64,000 nucleotides of DNA. Source: an uncultured Methylocystaceae bacterium (GTDB taxonomy: Bacteria > Pseudomonadota > Alphaproteobacteria > Rhizobiales > Beijerinckiaceae). The stretch lies in contig CALMZV010000027.1 in the NCBI GenBank assembly GCA_937870755.1, forward strand, positions 62,001 to 126,000, read 5' to 3'. Below the pieces are notes generated by a model that was given only the letters and a program-made list of their open reading frames with translations, did not search any database and was not told the DNA's origin. This document shows, piece by piece, positions 9,665 through 19,214 of this stretch (the first letter of the stretch is position 1; each line of letters begins with the position of its first letter). The translations under genes were made by a program, and so were the position numbers.

Positions 9665-11773
9665 GTGCAACCGACCGACGGCGCAAACGAAAAGGTGGAG
9701 GGCGAACGCCGGCAGGCCGCGTTCGGCGAGGTTGGCCCCATCTATCCCCCGCCCGGCCCGCCCCTGCGCGCGCCCGCCCCGCGCCCGCAGCCCGAACGCC
9801 GCGAGCCGCCAGCCCCCGCCATTCCGACGCCCGCGCCGCCGGCCGCGCCGCCGCCCGCGCCGGTGAAGGAAGCCGCCCCCGACGACGCCCCGCCGCGGCC
9901 GCGCGTCTTCGTATCCGAGCGCGCCCGCCGCGCGGATTCGCTCGACAGGGCGCCCGCGCTCGCCCGGCTCGCCGAACTGATCGCGCACAAGGACGCCGAA
10001 GGGCCGCTGTCGATCGCGCTCTTGGGCGGTCCGGGCGCCGGCAAGAGCCACGCGCTCGAACAGACGTTCGAACGCGCGCGCGCATTGTCGGACCTGGCGG
10101 GCTCGCGGAAATCGGGCCCCTTCGCGCCGCGCCTGTTCGCGCTGAAGATCGAGGCGGCCGATCTCGTCGCGAGCCCGGAGCAGACGCTCGCCGCCCGGCT
10201 GCAATCGCGGCTCGCGCGCGAATTTCCCGCGCTCGACGCCGCCGCCCACGAACTCGCCGCCGCGGAAACGAGCGATCCGCAAGCTCTGGCGCGCGCGGCC
10301 AACGACGCGCTGGACGCCAGCCGGCATGCGCTCGAACGCGAACGCACGGCGCGCGAGCAGGCCGAGAACCGCCGCGCGCGCCTGACCGAAGTCGTGCTGT
10401 TCGAAACTTCCGGCGCGCAGTTCGATTCCTATGCGCGCGCCAATCGCGCCCGCATAGAACCGGCGCTGCGCGCATTCGGATTCAACGCGCCCGATGCGCT
10501 CGCCGATTATCGCGGCCTGGTGCAGGCGCTGTCGGAAACGGGCGGCCCGCTCTCCCGCGCGCTCGCCAGCGCCCGCACGCTATGGGCCTATCGCGGGCAG
10601 AAGAAGCGGATATTTCTCGGCCTCGTTTTCTTCGCACTCGCATGGGGCCTCAACCTCATGGCGACCCAGCGCGGCTGGCTCGGCGCGCTCGAAGGCGCGG
10701 GCGAGGCGCTGCGGCCGGTCGCGACATGGCTTGCGGCCAATCTTGCGATCTTCGCGCTCGCCGGCAAGGCCGCGCTTGTTCTCGGCCTGCTCGCGTTCGC
10801 CTCGCTTGCCTGGCGCGCGTGGCGGTTCGCGCAGCCCTTGTGGCGCGGCGCCGCCTTGCTCGAAAGCGACGTGCATGCGCGCCGCGCCGACATCGACCAT
10901 GCGATCGCCCATCACGCGCAGCGCGTCGATGCGTTGACGCGCGAGATCGAGGTTCTCTCGCAACATGCGAGCGAGGCGGAAAAACGCGCCGGCGGCGCGC
11001 TGTCGGTTGCGCCGCGCGCCGCGGGCTTTGCGAGCCAGATGCAGGGCGCGCCGGCCGCGCGCGCCTATCTCGCCGCGCTCGACCGCATCATCGCCAAGGC
11101 GGAAGGCTCCGAACACGCGCCCACGCGCATTCTTGTCGCCGTGGATTCGCTGGACGCATTGCCGCCGGCCGCGGCCCTCGCGACCTTTGCGGCGACCGCC
11201 AGCGCGCTGGACCGTCCGGCGTTCGCGCTGCTGACCGCCTTCGATCCCGATCATTTCGCCGAACCGCACGCGCGCGCCACGCTCGCGCGCCTCGTGCAGA
11301 CGCCGTTCGCCCTGCCGCCGGCAGATGAAACGCACTGGACGACGTTCATCGGGCGCCTCGCCCAACGGGCGGCGCCGGTCGCCCCGGCCGAGCCCGCCAA
11401 CGCCAGCGCGCTCGACACGCCGTTGCAGGGGCCCGAGCGCAAACTGCTTGCGGCGCTTGCGGCGCTCGCCGGCCCCGCGCCGCGCAATGTCACGCGCCTC
11501 GTCAATCTCTATCGGCTCGCCCGACACGACGCGCCCGACGATCTGGCGCCCGTCGCATTCATGCTGGCGCTCGCGCTCGGCGGCGATGGAACGGAACGCG
11601 ACAACGTCGCGCGGGCGATGCAGTCCGGCGCGCCCGATGAGGCGCTTCAGCCCGAAAGCTCCGGTCCCCGCGTCGCCGCCGCACTGGCGGCGTGCGCGCT
11701 CGCGCAGGGCGCGCCCGTGCGTGTCGATTCCGCGCGCCGCGCGGCCGCAGTCGCGCGCCGGTGGAGCCTGTGA
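9665..11773 (+). CDS. KAP-family P-loop NTPase with transmembrane segments
   Basis: About 702 residues from a GTG at 9665, preferred because GAGGAG lies 6 nt upstream; an in-frame ATG exists at 9605 without a good ribosome site. Residues 20-75 are proline- and alanine-rich and probably disordered. Walker A GGPGAGKS is at about 121-128. Two or three membrane helices lie in the middle (around LGLVFFALAWGL and LVLGLLAFASLAW). A Walker B-like ILVAVDSLDALPP, an FALLTAFDPDHF segment and NVTRLVNLYRL near the end all match the KAP layout, in which membrane helices are inserted into the P-loop domain. Known members include the phage-exclusion protein PifA. It is tightly followed by a TusA-like gene. 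The function here is unknown. Confidence 0.72.
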   Translation: MQPTDGANEKVEGERRQAAFGEVGPIYPPPGPPLRAPAPRPQPERREPPAPAIPTPAPPAAPPPAPVKEAAPDDAPPRPRVFVSERARRADSLDRAPALARLAELIAHKDAEGPLSIALLGGPGAGKSHALEQTFERARALSDLAGSRKSGPFAPRLFALKIEAADLVASPEQTLAARLQSRLAREFPALDAAAHELAAAETSDPQALARAANDALDASRHALERERTAREQAENRRARLTEVVLFETSGAQFDSYARANRARIEPALRAFGFNAPDALADYRGLVQALSETGGPLSRALASARTLWAYRGQKKRIFLGLVFFALAWGLNLMATQRGWLGALEGAGEALRPVATWLAANLAIFALAGKAALVLGLLAFASLAWRAWRFAQPLWRGAALLESDVHARRADIDHAIAHHAQRVDALTREIEVLSQHASEAEKRAGGALSVAPRAAGFASQMQGAPAARAYLAALDRIIAKAEGSEHAPTRILVAVDSLDALPPAAALATFAATASALDRPAFALLTAFDPDHFAEPHARATLARLVQTPFALPPADETHWTTFIGRLAQRAAPVAPAEPANASALDTPLQGPERKLLAALAALAGPAPRNVTRLVNLYRLARHDAPDDLAPVAFMLALALGGDGTERDNVARAMQSGAPDEALQPESSGPRVAAALAACALAQGAPVRVDSARRAAAVARRWSL

Positions 11774-11778
11774 GCACG

Positions 11779-12012
11779 ATGGACGAAGATGCGATCGTGC
11801 TCGACCTGCGCGGGCTGAAATGCCCCATGCCTGTGCTGCGCGCGCGCAGGTCGCTGCGCGCGCTCTCGCCCGGCGCCCGCGTGATCGTCGAATGCACCGA
11901 TCCGATGGCCGCGATCGACATCCCGCATTTCGCGCATCAGGATGGACATGTGCTGGAGGGTCAATCGACGCAGAACGGCGTGCTGACCTTTCGCCTGCGA
12001 CGCGGCGCGTAG
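11779..12012 (+). CDS. TusA/SirA-like sulfurtransferase family protein
   Basis: A 77-residue protein with LDLRGLKCPMPVLRAR at residues about 8-23. This holds the CPxP motif whose cysteine carries persulfide sulfur in TusA, for tRNA thiolation or Mo-cofactor enzyme maturation. An alternative GTG at 11770 overlaps the KAP-NTPase stop as GTGA; either way translation is probably coupled to the gene before it. It converges with mobA after 27 bp. Since TusA-type proteins can feed sulfur to molybdoenzymes, the nearness of mobA is suggestive but not proof. Confidence 0.88.
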   Translation: MDEDAIVLDLRGLKCPMPVLRARRSLRALSPGARVIVECTDPMAAIDIPHFAHQDGHVLEGQSTQNGVLTFRLRRGA

Positions 12013-12039
12013 AGCGTTTTCGAGCGACGGAGCTTCCGC

Positions 12040-12648
12040 TTACGTCGCCATCCGCGCGGCGGCGTCGAGATCCTCCGGCGTGTTGACGTTGAAGAACGGA
12101 TCGCGCGCGGCCGCGTCCCACGCGACGACGACGAACGAATGGCCGCGCACGAAATCCTCCGCCCGCCGCGCGCCCGCGCGCAGCCGCGCGCGCAGATCGT
12201 CTGCGAGTGTCGCGCGCCACAACCCGCTCGTCCAATGGGTGCGGCCGCCCGAGGCTGCGACCGCGATGTCGGCTTCGCCGAGCGCCGCATGCAGGCGCGC
12301 CACGAAATCGCGCGGCAGGAAGGGCGTATCGACGCTCATGCTGGCGACGAAGGGCGCGCGCGTCCGCGCGGCGTGTTCGAGACCCGCCAGCACGCCGGCG
12401 AGCGGGCCGGGAAAATCGGGCGTCGCGTCCTTCAGCACGGTCGGCGCGAAGGCCGCGTAGACCGAAGGATCGGCGTTGGCGCTCAGCGCCAGCGCGCCGC
12501 ATTGCGGTCCGAGCCGCGCCAGCGCATGCGCAAGCAGCGGGCGCCCGGCGAGGCGCAACAGCGCCTTGTCCGCGCCGCCCATGCGCCGCGACCGCCCGCC
12601 AGCGAGCACGAGCCCCAGCGTGTCCGCGCGCGCAGCGACCGCACTCAT
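12040..12648 (-). CDS. mobA: Molybdenum cofactor guanylyltransferase
   Basis: A 202-residue nucleotidyltransferase that attaches GMP to molybdopterin. The N-terminus has LGLVLAGGRSRRMGGADKAL, the signature GTP-binding loop with the family lysine. SVDTPFLP near residue 98 is the metal-binding aspartate motif, and the C-terminus has NVNTPEDL. The ATG at 12648 lies 1 bp after the stop of the upstream beta-barrel gene, so it is coupled to it; an in-frame start 10 codons earlier would overlap that gene. The cofactor made here would serve bis-MGD enzymes; the xanthine-oxidase-type enzyme at the right edge would use the MCD form or MPT instead. Confidence 0.92.
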   Translation of the reverse strand: MSAVAARADTLGLVLAGGRSRRMGGADKALLRLAGRPLLAHALARLGPQCGALALSANADPSVYAAFAPTVLKDATPDFPGPLAGVLAGLEHAARTRAPFVASMSVDTPFLPRDFVARLHAALGEADIAVAASGGRTHWTSGLWRATLADDLRARLRAGARRAEDFVRGHSFVVVAWDAAARDPFFNVNTPEDLDAAARMAT

Positions 12649-12649
12649 C

Positions 12650-13450
12650 TCAGAACCGCGTCCACACGGCGCTGACAAGGCCGCGTTCGGCCGCCGAATT
12701 GGCGCCGCGCAGCCCCATCATGGCGCCCACCTGCACCGACACCGCGTCCGTCACCGCGAACACCAGGCTCGCCTGCGCCTTCTGCGACACCGCGAACTGG
12801 CCGCCGAACCAGCGTGGCGTGAGAATCGTGAAATTCTGGAGCATCAGCGTCAGCCGGTCCCACACCTGCAATCCATAGGTGAGGTCCATGCGAAATTGAT
12901 GGCCGAACGCGCCGTCGTTGCGAAAGCCGAATTCGGCGCTCGCGAAACCCTTCAGTCCGAACGCCTCAAGCCGGCGCCCGTAGAGCAGGCGAATGTCCGC
13001 CTGCATGGGACGCCGCATGTCGGAATAGAGCGCGATCTCCTTTCCTCCCGGCGCGAACCGGGCCGTGGCCTGCGCGGACAGGATCGAATTCTCCCATTCC
13101 AGAAGTTTGACGCGCGCGCCGATCTGCGTGGCGCCGAGCCGCGCGACATGCGCGCGACCCACCTCGAACCCGTTCCAGTCGGTGAGTTTGTCGGCCCGGA
13201 ACGAGCGCCACGACGGCTCGCCGATCAGCGTGACGGCGTCCGTCAATCCGTATTCGCCCCAGGCCGAAACCTCCACCTTGCGCCACGCGCGGATCGCCAC
13301 CGGCCGACCAAAGGCGTCGTAGCCGTAGCCGGCCTTCGAGAACCCCACCTGCGCGATGATCTGGCCGCCGCCTTCCGGCTGCATGAACGCGCCCGCGGAT
13401 GCGCTCGAAGGCGCCGCGAGGCAAAACGCAATCACCCACAATCTCGACAT
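12650..13450 (-). CDS. Probable outer-membrane beta-barrel protein, function unknown
   Basis: About 266 residues from the ATG at 13450, chosen because MSRLWVIAFCLAAPSSASA is a good Sec signal peptide with cleavage after ASA. The rest alternates short hydrophobic and polar stretches (VEVSAWGEYGLTDAVTLIG, FASAEFGFRND) and ends in VWTRF, with the C-terminal phenylalanine that barrel proteins need for BAM-mediated insertion. I do not recognise a specific family. It is translationally adjacent to mobA (1 bp apart), an unusual pairing. Upstream on the same strand, about 100 bp away, is the giant GH94 gene. Confidence 0.7.
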   Translation of the reverse strand: MSRLWVIAFCLAAPSSASAGAFMQPEGGGQIIAQVGFSKAGYGYDAFGRPVAIRAWRKVEVSAWGEYGLTDAVTLIGEPSWRSFRADKLTDWNGFEVGRAHVARLGATQIGARVKLLEWENSILSAQATARFAPGGKEIALYSDMRRPMQADIRLLYGRRLEAFGLKGFASAEFGFRNDGAFGHQFRMDLTYGLQVWDRLTLMLQNFTILTPRWFGGQFAVSQKAQASLVFAVTDAVSVQVGAMMGLRGANSAAERGLVSAVWTRF

Positions 13451-13556
13451 CGACAGGAACGCGAAAACCGACAGTTCGCCATTTTCGCCGGCCGCCGCGC
13501 GGCTGTAAATCCGCCGCGCGACCAAAGCCCGGAAAAATCAAATGAAAAACAATGTG

Positions 13557-16500
13557 TCAGCCGGTTACGATCCTCTCGCCCTCCGCGGTGATTGTCCGGC
13601 CGCGCCAGGTCGCCTTGTGCAGTCGCAATTCGCCCTTCGGCTCGAAAGCGTCCGGCGCCAGCGAGAACTCGCCCTTTTCCAGTCGAATCCCGAGCATGCG
13701 ATAGGCCGCCACCAACATGCGCGCGGCCGAGCCGGTGTACCAGGACCAGCCCCCGCGCCCCTCGTATCCGGGGCCTTCGTAGACGTCGGCCGCCTGCTGG
13801 TGCGGCGGCAGGCCGTAGACGTCGGCGGCCTCGGGCGTGGCGTATTTCGACAGCGGCGAGATGGCGGCCCACACCTCGAACGCCCTGGCCGACAGCCGCG
13901 CGGCTTCTTTCGCATCGCCGGCCGCGCGCGCCTGATCGGCGAGATCGGCCAGCGCGTCCACGAACCATGAAACGCCATGCGAATATTGCCCGCCGTTCTC
14001 GCGCACGCCGGGCGGATATTCGGCGCTGCGGCCGGGGAACGGATCGGACTCCTCCGTATAGGGCGGCGAGACGAGCAGCACGCGGTCGGGGCGCTGGAGC
14101 GTGGCGAGCGCGTTCTCGATCACTTCCACGCCGCGCTGGAAATCGACCGCGCGCGACAAAACCGGCCACGACGCCGTCATGGCGCTGACCGGCGCGATTT
14201 CCTTGCCGTTGTCGGCGTAGGCGCGCAGATACCGGTCGCCGCGCCAGCAGGCGTCGAGCGCCGAGCGCAGCCGCTCGGCCTCGGCCCGGTGTCGCGCGAC
14301 CAGCTTGTGTTTGCCGCGCTTTTCGGCCACGCGCGCGAAATCGATCAGAATGCCGTGGAGGAAGAACCCCATCCACACGCTTTCGCCGCGCCCTTCGAAG
14401 CCGACGAGGTTCATGCCGTCGTCCCAGTCGCCCGTGCCCATCAGCGGCAGTCCGTGACCGCCCATGCGCGCGAGCGTCCAGTCGATGGCCAGAACGCAAT
14501 GGTCGAACAGTTTCGCCGTCTCGCGCGACGGCAGCGGCACGTCGGCCTGGCCCTCCTGTGATTTGGGCGTGTCTTCGCCTTCGATGAAAGGAACGGGAAC
14601 ATCGAGCACGGCTTCGTCGCCGGTCGCCTCCACATAGCGCATGGCGACAAACGGCAGCCAAAGGTGCGGATCGGACGCATGCGTGCGGTCGGCCAGCCCC
14701 GTGCCGCCGCCCGGGGCCGTGTGCCACCACTTGACGGCGTCGCCTTCCAGGAACTGACGCGCCGCGTGCAGCAAAATCTGCCGGCGCGCGAGTTCGGGCG
14801 CGAGAAACATCAGCGGCAGCACATCCTGCAGCTGGTCGCGATAGCCGGTGGCGCCCGAGCGCTGGGTCGGTCCCGTGCGGCCCCACAGCCGCGCGGCGAG
14901 CAGCTGGTAGGGCAGCCAGTCGTTCACCAGCCGGTCGAAATCCGGCCGGTTGGTTTCGATCCGCAACCGGCCGAGCTGGTCCTCCCACGATTCCCGGGTC
15001 CGCCGGAGCATCTTGGCCGCCCACTCGGGGCTGCGCGAGACCGAGGCGAAATGCTGCGCGGCCGCCAGATCGCCCGTCTGGCCGAGCGAGAACACCACCG
15101 TCTGCTCGCTCTGCGCCTTCACCTCGAGGGCGCCGGCGAACGCCGCCACGCGCCGTTCGCTCGGCCCCGCGTTGATGTCCGGATGGCCGTGGTCGGCCAT
15201 GTAGGGCAGGCGCGCGCCGCGCGTGCGCGCGCCGAAAGCGCGCCGGCGCGAGGTTTCGGCGAATTCGGCCGGCAGCGATGTTGTGGCGAACGCCCAGCCT
15301 TTCACGAAGTAGTTTTTCGGATTGCGGAAATAGAGCGCCTGGCCGCTCTCGTCGCGCGCGGTCTCGATCTTGTCGCGGCTTTCGTCCGAGGTTTCCGCCA
15401 GCACGATCTCGGCGATCGGCGAAACCATGAACATGCGATCGCCCGCGCCGTGGTTGCGAATGCGCAGGATTTTCACTTCCACTGTCCGCTCGGGCGGCGT
15501 GAACACCGTCAGTTCCAGTTCGAGATCGCCGCAGCGCGACGTGTAGACCGCCGTGCCGAGACCGAACTCCACCTCATAGGTAGCATCGTCGCGGCGTAGC
15601 GGCGCGAATGTCGCGCAATGGGCCTGCCCGCTCGCCATGTCCTTCACGTAGATCGCCTGGCCGACCGGGCTCCAGCGTCCCTCGCCCATGCGGAACGGGG
15701 TGAGCGAATTCTGCCGCGCGTTGCCGGAGAAGGAGAAAATGTCGCCGTCGTTGGTCAGCACCGCGCCCTGCCCGAAGGCGTTGGCGACGACATGGGCGAA
15801 CGGACGCGGCGTTCCGGGGGCGACCGTCAGCGCCCTGCCGTCCGGCGCGAAGGCGAAACGCAGCGCATGCGAGGGCGTCGCGGGCGCGACCGCGCGCACG
15901 CGCGAAAGCGCCTGCGACAGGCGGTCCGGCGCGGGCAGCGGCGCATCGAGATGGCGCGCGATGCAGCCGAGCGCCGTCTCCATGTCGGCGGCCCAACCGT
16001 CGATAAAGATGATCTCGGTCGTGCTTTCGGGCGCGATCCGCGCCTCCCATGTCAGGCTCGCGCACGGCTCGAACCCGTAGAGCAAACCTTCGTCGGCGGG
16101 GTCGCGCCAATGCGCGCGCCCGATCATCGAATCCGGGTCTGCCGACACGCCGAGCCCGTAGAACCGCGATTTCATGTCTTCGTAGCCCACGAGACGGATT
16201 TCGCCGGTCGCGCCGGCGCCGGCGGCGTGGAACGCCACTTCGTGCGACATGCGCCGGCGCTGCACGCGCCGCTCGTTGGTCTTCAGCAAACGATTCTGCG
16301 CGATGATCGCCGCCGGTTCCTTCAGGAACCAGGTCGCCACGTGAATGCCGTTGTAGGCGGGATCGCGCTGTTCGACCCCGCCCTCGTTGATCACCCATTC
16401 GCGCAGCGACGACACCATGATGCGACGCGGCCGGCGCTCGAGATTGACCAGCTTCACGCGCATGACTTCGGCCGGCTCGCCGTGGACCACCTCGATCGTC

Positions 16501-19049
16501 GCCTCGACCCGCAGCCCGTTGCGCGTGCGCGCGATGAACAGTTCGGTCGGCGAGGTGCGTTGCATGTCGGTGTCTTCGCCGCCGGCGAACACGGGGGCTG
16601 CGCCGAGCGACCAGAGTTCGCCGTCGCCCTCGCGCAGATAGATGAACTTGCCGCGCGGATGGGCCGGGTCGTCCGGCCGGCGCGTGATGTCGATCGGCGG
16701 GCCGCGACGCGCCGCGCTTTCCACGCGACTGTAGCTTTGCCCGTCGTCGTACCACTCGCTGGTGAAAAGCCCGTTGGTGAGCATGTAGGGCTTGGCCGTC
16801 GGCGTGCCCGCGATGCCGGTGCCCGCGCCCGCGCGCCGGCGCCCCGCGCGAGACAGGCGCCGCAGAATGAGCGCGGACAGCCCGACCGTCGCCGCGCCGG
16901 CGACGACCGTATAGCCCAGCAGCAGATCGGTCACGGGCGAGGATGTCGTGCGCAACCGTTCGGCCGCGCCCCACGCCTTGTCCCAATCGGCGCCGCGCGG
17001 AATGTAGAACGGCAGCAGCAACGGCGCCCAGGTGCCGAACCGGCGCAATCCCACCGGGACGGCGCGGCTGACCTGCGCCTTGCCGACGAACCGCGCGGCC
17101 CGTTCGTCCGCCACGTCGCCGCCGACGAACGACAGATTGACGAGCGTGGCCACGCGCAACCCCATGTGGTCGAACCAGATGAGCACGCGCAGCCAGTCGT
17201 AGGCCAGAAGCCCGGTGAAGATGCTCAGGCTCCACGTGGCGAATTCCGCCGGTGTCGAAACCGCCGACATCACCGTCGCCACGCCCGTGCGCACCAGACC
17301 GTCCTGATTGTACCAGGCCGGCTCGCCTGCCGCCTTCAGGAACGTGTAGATGACCGGCGCCATCCACAAACCCCACCGCAGCACCAGGATGGCGTTGTCG
17401 ACGAGCTGGCGCGCGCCTTCCTCCGAGAAAAGAACGCGCAGCGGCTTGAGATCGCGCTTCACCAGTGCGGTGAGGAAGAACAGGTTGATGCTGAACAGCG
17501 GCGCCGCGAAAATCCACTGGATGACGCCCGACAGCGACTCCAGATAGAACAGCTTTACCCCGCCTTCGGCCGGTCCCAGATTGGTTACGCCCCATTTCGA
17601 GAACAGCGGGAAGATGTTGTAGTCGCCGACCGCGCGCCCGACCGAGGGATAATGGATCGCGGTGTAGGCGAAGAATTTCTTCGTCACCACGTCTATCTGG
17701 CCTGCATCGAAATACCAGGCGATGGCGCCGCCGGTGATCCCGCCGAGCAGCGCGCCGAACAGATAGATGCGCCAGCTCGACATGTAGCGCCGTCGCCCCG
17801 TGACGAGCGGCGCGAGATCGCTGATGGCGTCCACGCCCGCATAGGCGAGCGCGCCCGCGCCGAAGCCGAATAGAAATCGCTCCCCACCGCCGAGCGCTGG
17901 CACGCCCGCGAGCGCCGCCAGCGCGATCGCCGCGCCGACCATCATGCCGCGCGGGTAGTTGCGCCCGCGCCGCATCTCGGTCGCAAGACGACCGAAGAAC
18001 GGCGGCGTCGAATCCGTGCTTTCGAGAATGGTGCGGGCGAGCGGAAAGAACACCGCGCCGAGCGCCGCCGCGCCCGCCACGCCGCTCGCCAGAACGAGCG
18101 CCAGCGCCGACCGGTTGGCGACGACCGCGCCGACCGCCGCCACCAGGCCCATGAACACCAGACCGTAGATCGCGCCCTTCGCCATGCCGCTGGCCCACGG
18201 CTTGCGAATGCCGCGCGAGATGGGCGGCGCGCCGTGCAGCAGATCGACGATCGCCTGCGTGACCAGGTAGGTCTCGCCCCACAACCCCGCCTGCGCGACG
18301 GCCGCCGTCGCCGCCATAACCACGATCGACCATGGCGCGCCGAGATTGGCGACAAGCGCGCTGGAGCCGAACGTGGCGGCGAGCGGCGTGGTCGCGGCGA
18401 ACACCGCCGCCGCAAACAGCGTGGCGTGCAGCGCGGGATCGCGCGGCATGCGCCGGCCCAGCGCGATCGCCGCGCCGGCGATGATCGCCTCGTTGATGAG
18501 CGTAAGCCACAGCGCGCGCCCCAGCGCCGCCGCATAGGGTTCCGCAAGCGCCGCGCCGCCCAGCAGCAGCCGCGCGAAATCCGCCGGCAGCCGGGAGCCG
18601 AGGCCGATGAACAGGCAGAAGGCGAACGGCGTGAGGGCGATCGCCGCGCTGGCGACGAAATTCGGCCGGCGCGCGGAATAGGTCATGATGATCAGCAGCG
18701 CGCCGATATAGACGAAACTGGCGAACGCCGCGCCGACCGAGGTGAAGGCGAACAGTTTGCTCCACGCGTCCGGCGCGCGCCACAACACGGCCGAGGGATC
18801 GGCGAGTGCGCCATAGGCGGCCACCACCAGCGCATCGAAAGCGCCGGTGCGCATCGCCTGCATGTCGGCGCGCAGCGAGGGCGCGAGCAGCGCGAGGCCG
18901 AACGCCGCCGACAGGCCCGCGGCCGCCGCCGCGCCCAACCCGCCGCGCCCGGCAAGCCAGATCGCCGCGCAACACAACGCCAACCCTGCCAGCAGCGCGG
19001 GAACGGTGTAGTTCTGGGGCGCAGGTGTTGCGCCCGACGCGCGTTCCAT
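13557..19049 (-). CDS. Giant polytopic membrane protein with C-terminal GH94 (GT36/NdvB-like) domain
   Basis: About 1,830 residues from ATG 19049; reading further upstream would only run antisense to the next gene. Residues 1 to about 750 hold some fifteen hydrophobic helices. From about 755 on, two beta-sandwich domains and an (alpha/alpha)6 barrel follow, matching the C-terminal half of cyclic beta-1,2-glucan synthase. Seen motifs are YRDQLQDVLPLMF, SDPHLWLPF, GTGDWDDGMN around residue 1540 (the GH94 acid aspartate) and PPGVRENGGQYSHG. In NdvB this domain sets ring size by phosphorolysis, while an N-terminal GT84 domain polymerises glucose. I see no GT84-like cytosolic domain, so the protein may be a membrane phosphorylase or partner of another synthase. 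Substrate is inferred to be a beta-glucan or oligosaccharide. Confidence 0.8.
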   Translation of the reverse strand: MERASGATPAPQNYTVPALLAGLALCCAAIWLAGRGGLGAAAAAGLSAAFGLALLAPSLRADMQAMRTGAFDALVVAAYGALADPSAVLWRAPDAWSKLFAFTSVGAAFASFVYIGALLIIMTYSARRPNFVASAAIALTPFAFCLFIGLGSRLPADFARLLLGGAALAEPYAAALGRALWLTLINEAIIAGAAIALGRRMPRDPALHATLFAAAVFAATTPLAATFGSSALVANLGAPWSIVVMAATAAVAQAGLWGETYLVTQAIVDLLHGAPPISRGIRKPWASGMAKGAIYGLVFMGLVAAVGAVVANRSALALVLASGVAGAAALGAVFFPLARTILESTDSTPPFFGRLATEMRRGRNYPRGMMVGAAIALAALAGVPALGGGERFLFGFGAGALAYAGVDAISDLAPLVTGRRRYMSSWRIYLFGALLGGITGGAIAWYFDAGQIDVVTKKFFAYTAIHYPSVGRAVGDYNIFPLFSKWGVTNLGPAEGGVKLFYLESLSGVIQWIFAAPLFSINLFFLTALVKRDLKPLRVLFSEEGARQLVDNAILVLRWGLWMAPVIYTFLKAAGEPAWYNQDGLVRTGVATVMSAVSTPAEFATWSLSIFTGLLAYDWLRVLIWFDHMGLRVATLVNLSFVGGDVADERAARFVGKAQVSRAVPVGLRRFGTWAPLLLPFYIPRGADWDKAWGAAERLRTTSSPVTDLLLGYTVVAGAATVGLSALILRRLSRAGRRRAGAGTGIAGTPTAKPYMLTNGLFTSEWYDDGQSYSRVESAARRGPPIDITRRPDDPAHPRGKFIYLREGDGELWSLGAAPVFAGGEDTDMQRTSPTELFIARTRNGLRVEATIEVVHGEPAEVMRVKLVNLERRPRRIMVSSLREWVINEGGVEQRDPAYNGIHVATWFLKEPAAIIAQNRLLKTNERRVQRRRMSHEVAFHAAGAGATGEIRLVGYEDMKSRFYGLGVSADPDSMIGRAHWRDPADEGLLYGFEPCASLTWEARIAPESTTEIIFIDGWAADMETALGCIARHLDAPLPAPDRLSQALSRVRAVAPATPSHALRFAFAPDGRALTVAPGTPRPFAHVVANAFGQGAVLTNDGDIFSFSGNARQNSLTPFRMGEGRWSPVGQAIYVKDMASGQAHCATFAPLRRDDATYEVEFGLGTAVYTSRCGDLELELTVFTPPERTVEVKILRIRNHGAGDRMFMVSPIAEIVLAETSDESRDKIETARDESGQALYFRNPKNYFVKGWAFATTSLPAEFAETSRRRAFGARTRGARLPYMADHGHPDINAGPSERRVAAFAGALEVKAQSEQTVVFSLGQTGDLAAAQHFASVSRSPEWAAKMLRRTRESWEDQLGRLRIETNRPDFDRLVNDWLPYQLLAARLWGRTGPTQRSGATGYRDQLQDVLPLMFLAPELARRQILLHAARQFLEGDAVKWWHTAPGGGTGLADRTHASDPHLWLPFVAMRYVEATGDEAVLDVPVPFIEGEDTPKSQEGQADVPLPSRETAKLFDHCVLAIDWTLARMGGHGLPLMGTGDWDDGMNLVGFEGRGESVWMGFFLHGILIDFARVAEKRGKHKLVARHRAEAERLRSALDACWRGDRYLRAYADNGKEIAPVSAMTASWPVLSRAVDFQRGVEVIENALATLQRPDRVLLVSPPYTEESDPFPGRSAEYPPGVRENGGQYSHGVSWFVDALADLADQARAAGDAKEAARLSARAFEVWAAISPLSKYATPEAADVYGLPPHQQAADVYEGPGYEGRGGWSWYTGSAARMLVAAYRMLGIRLEKGEFSLAPDAFEPKGELRLHKATWRGRTITAEGERIVTG

Positions 19050-19214
19050 GCCGATCGGCCTTTCGTGATTCGTTTTGTCGGAGGATAGAGGGCGGCGACG
19101 CAGCGCCATAGGCGTCGGCGCCGATTTGTCCGGGTTGTGCAACGGCTTTCGCGACATGGCCGCGATTGCGGCGGCGCCGGCGATGGCGTACCTCAGGCGC
19201 GACAGGAGGAGCCG

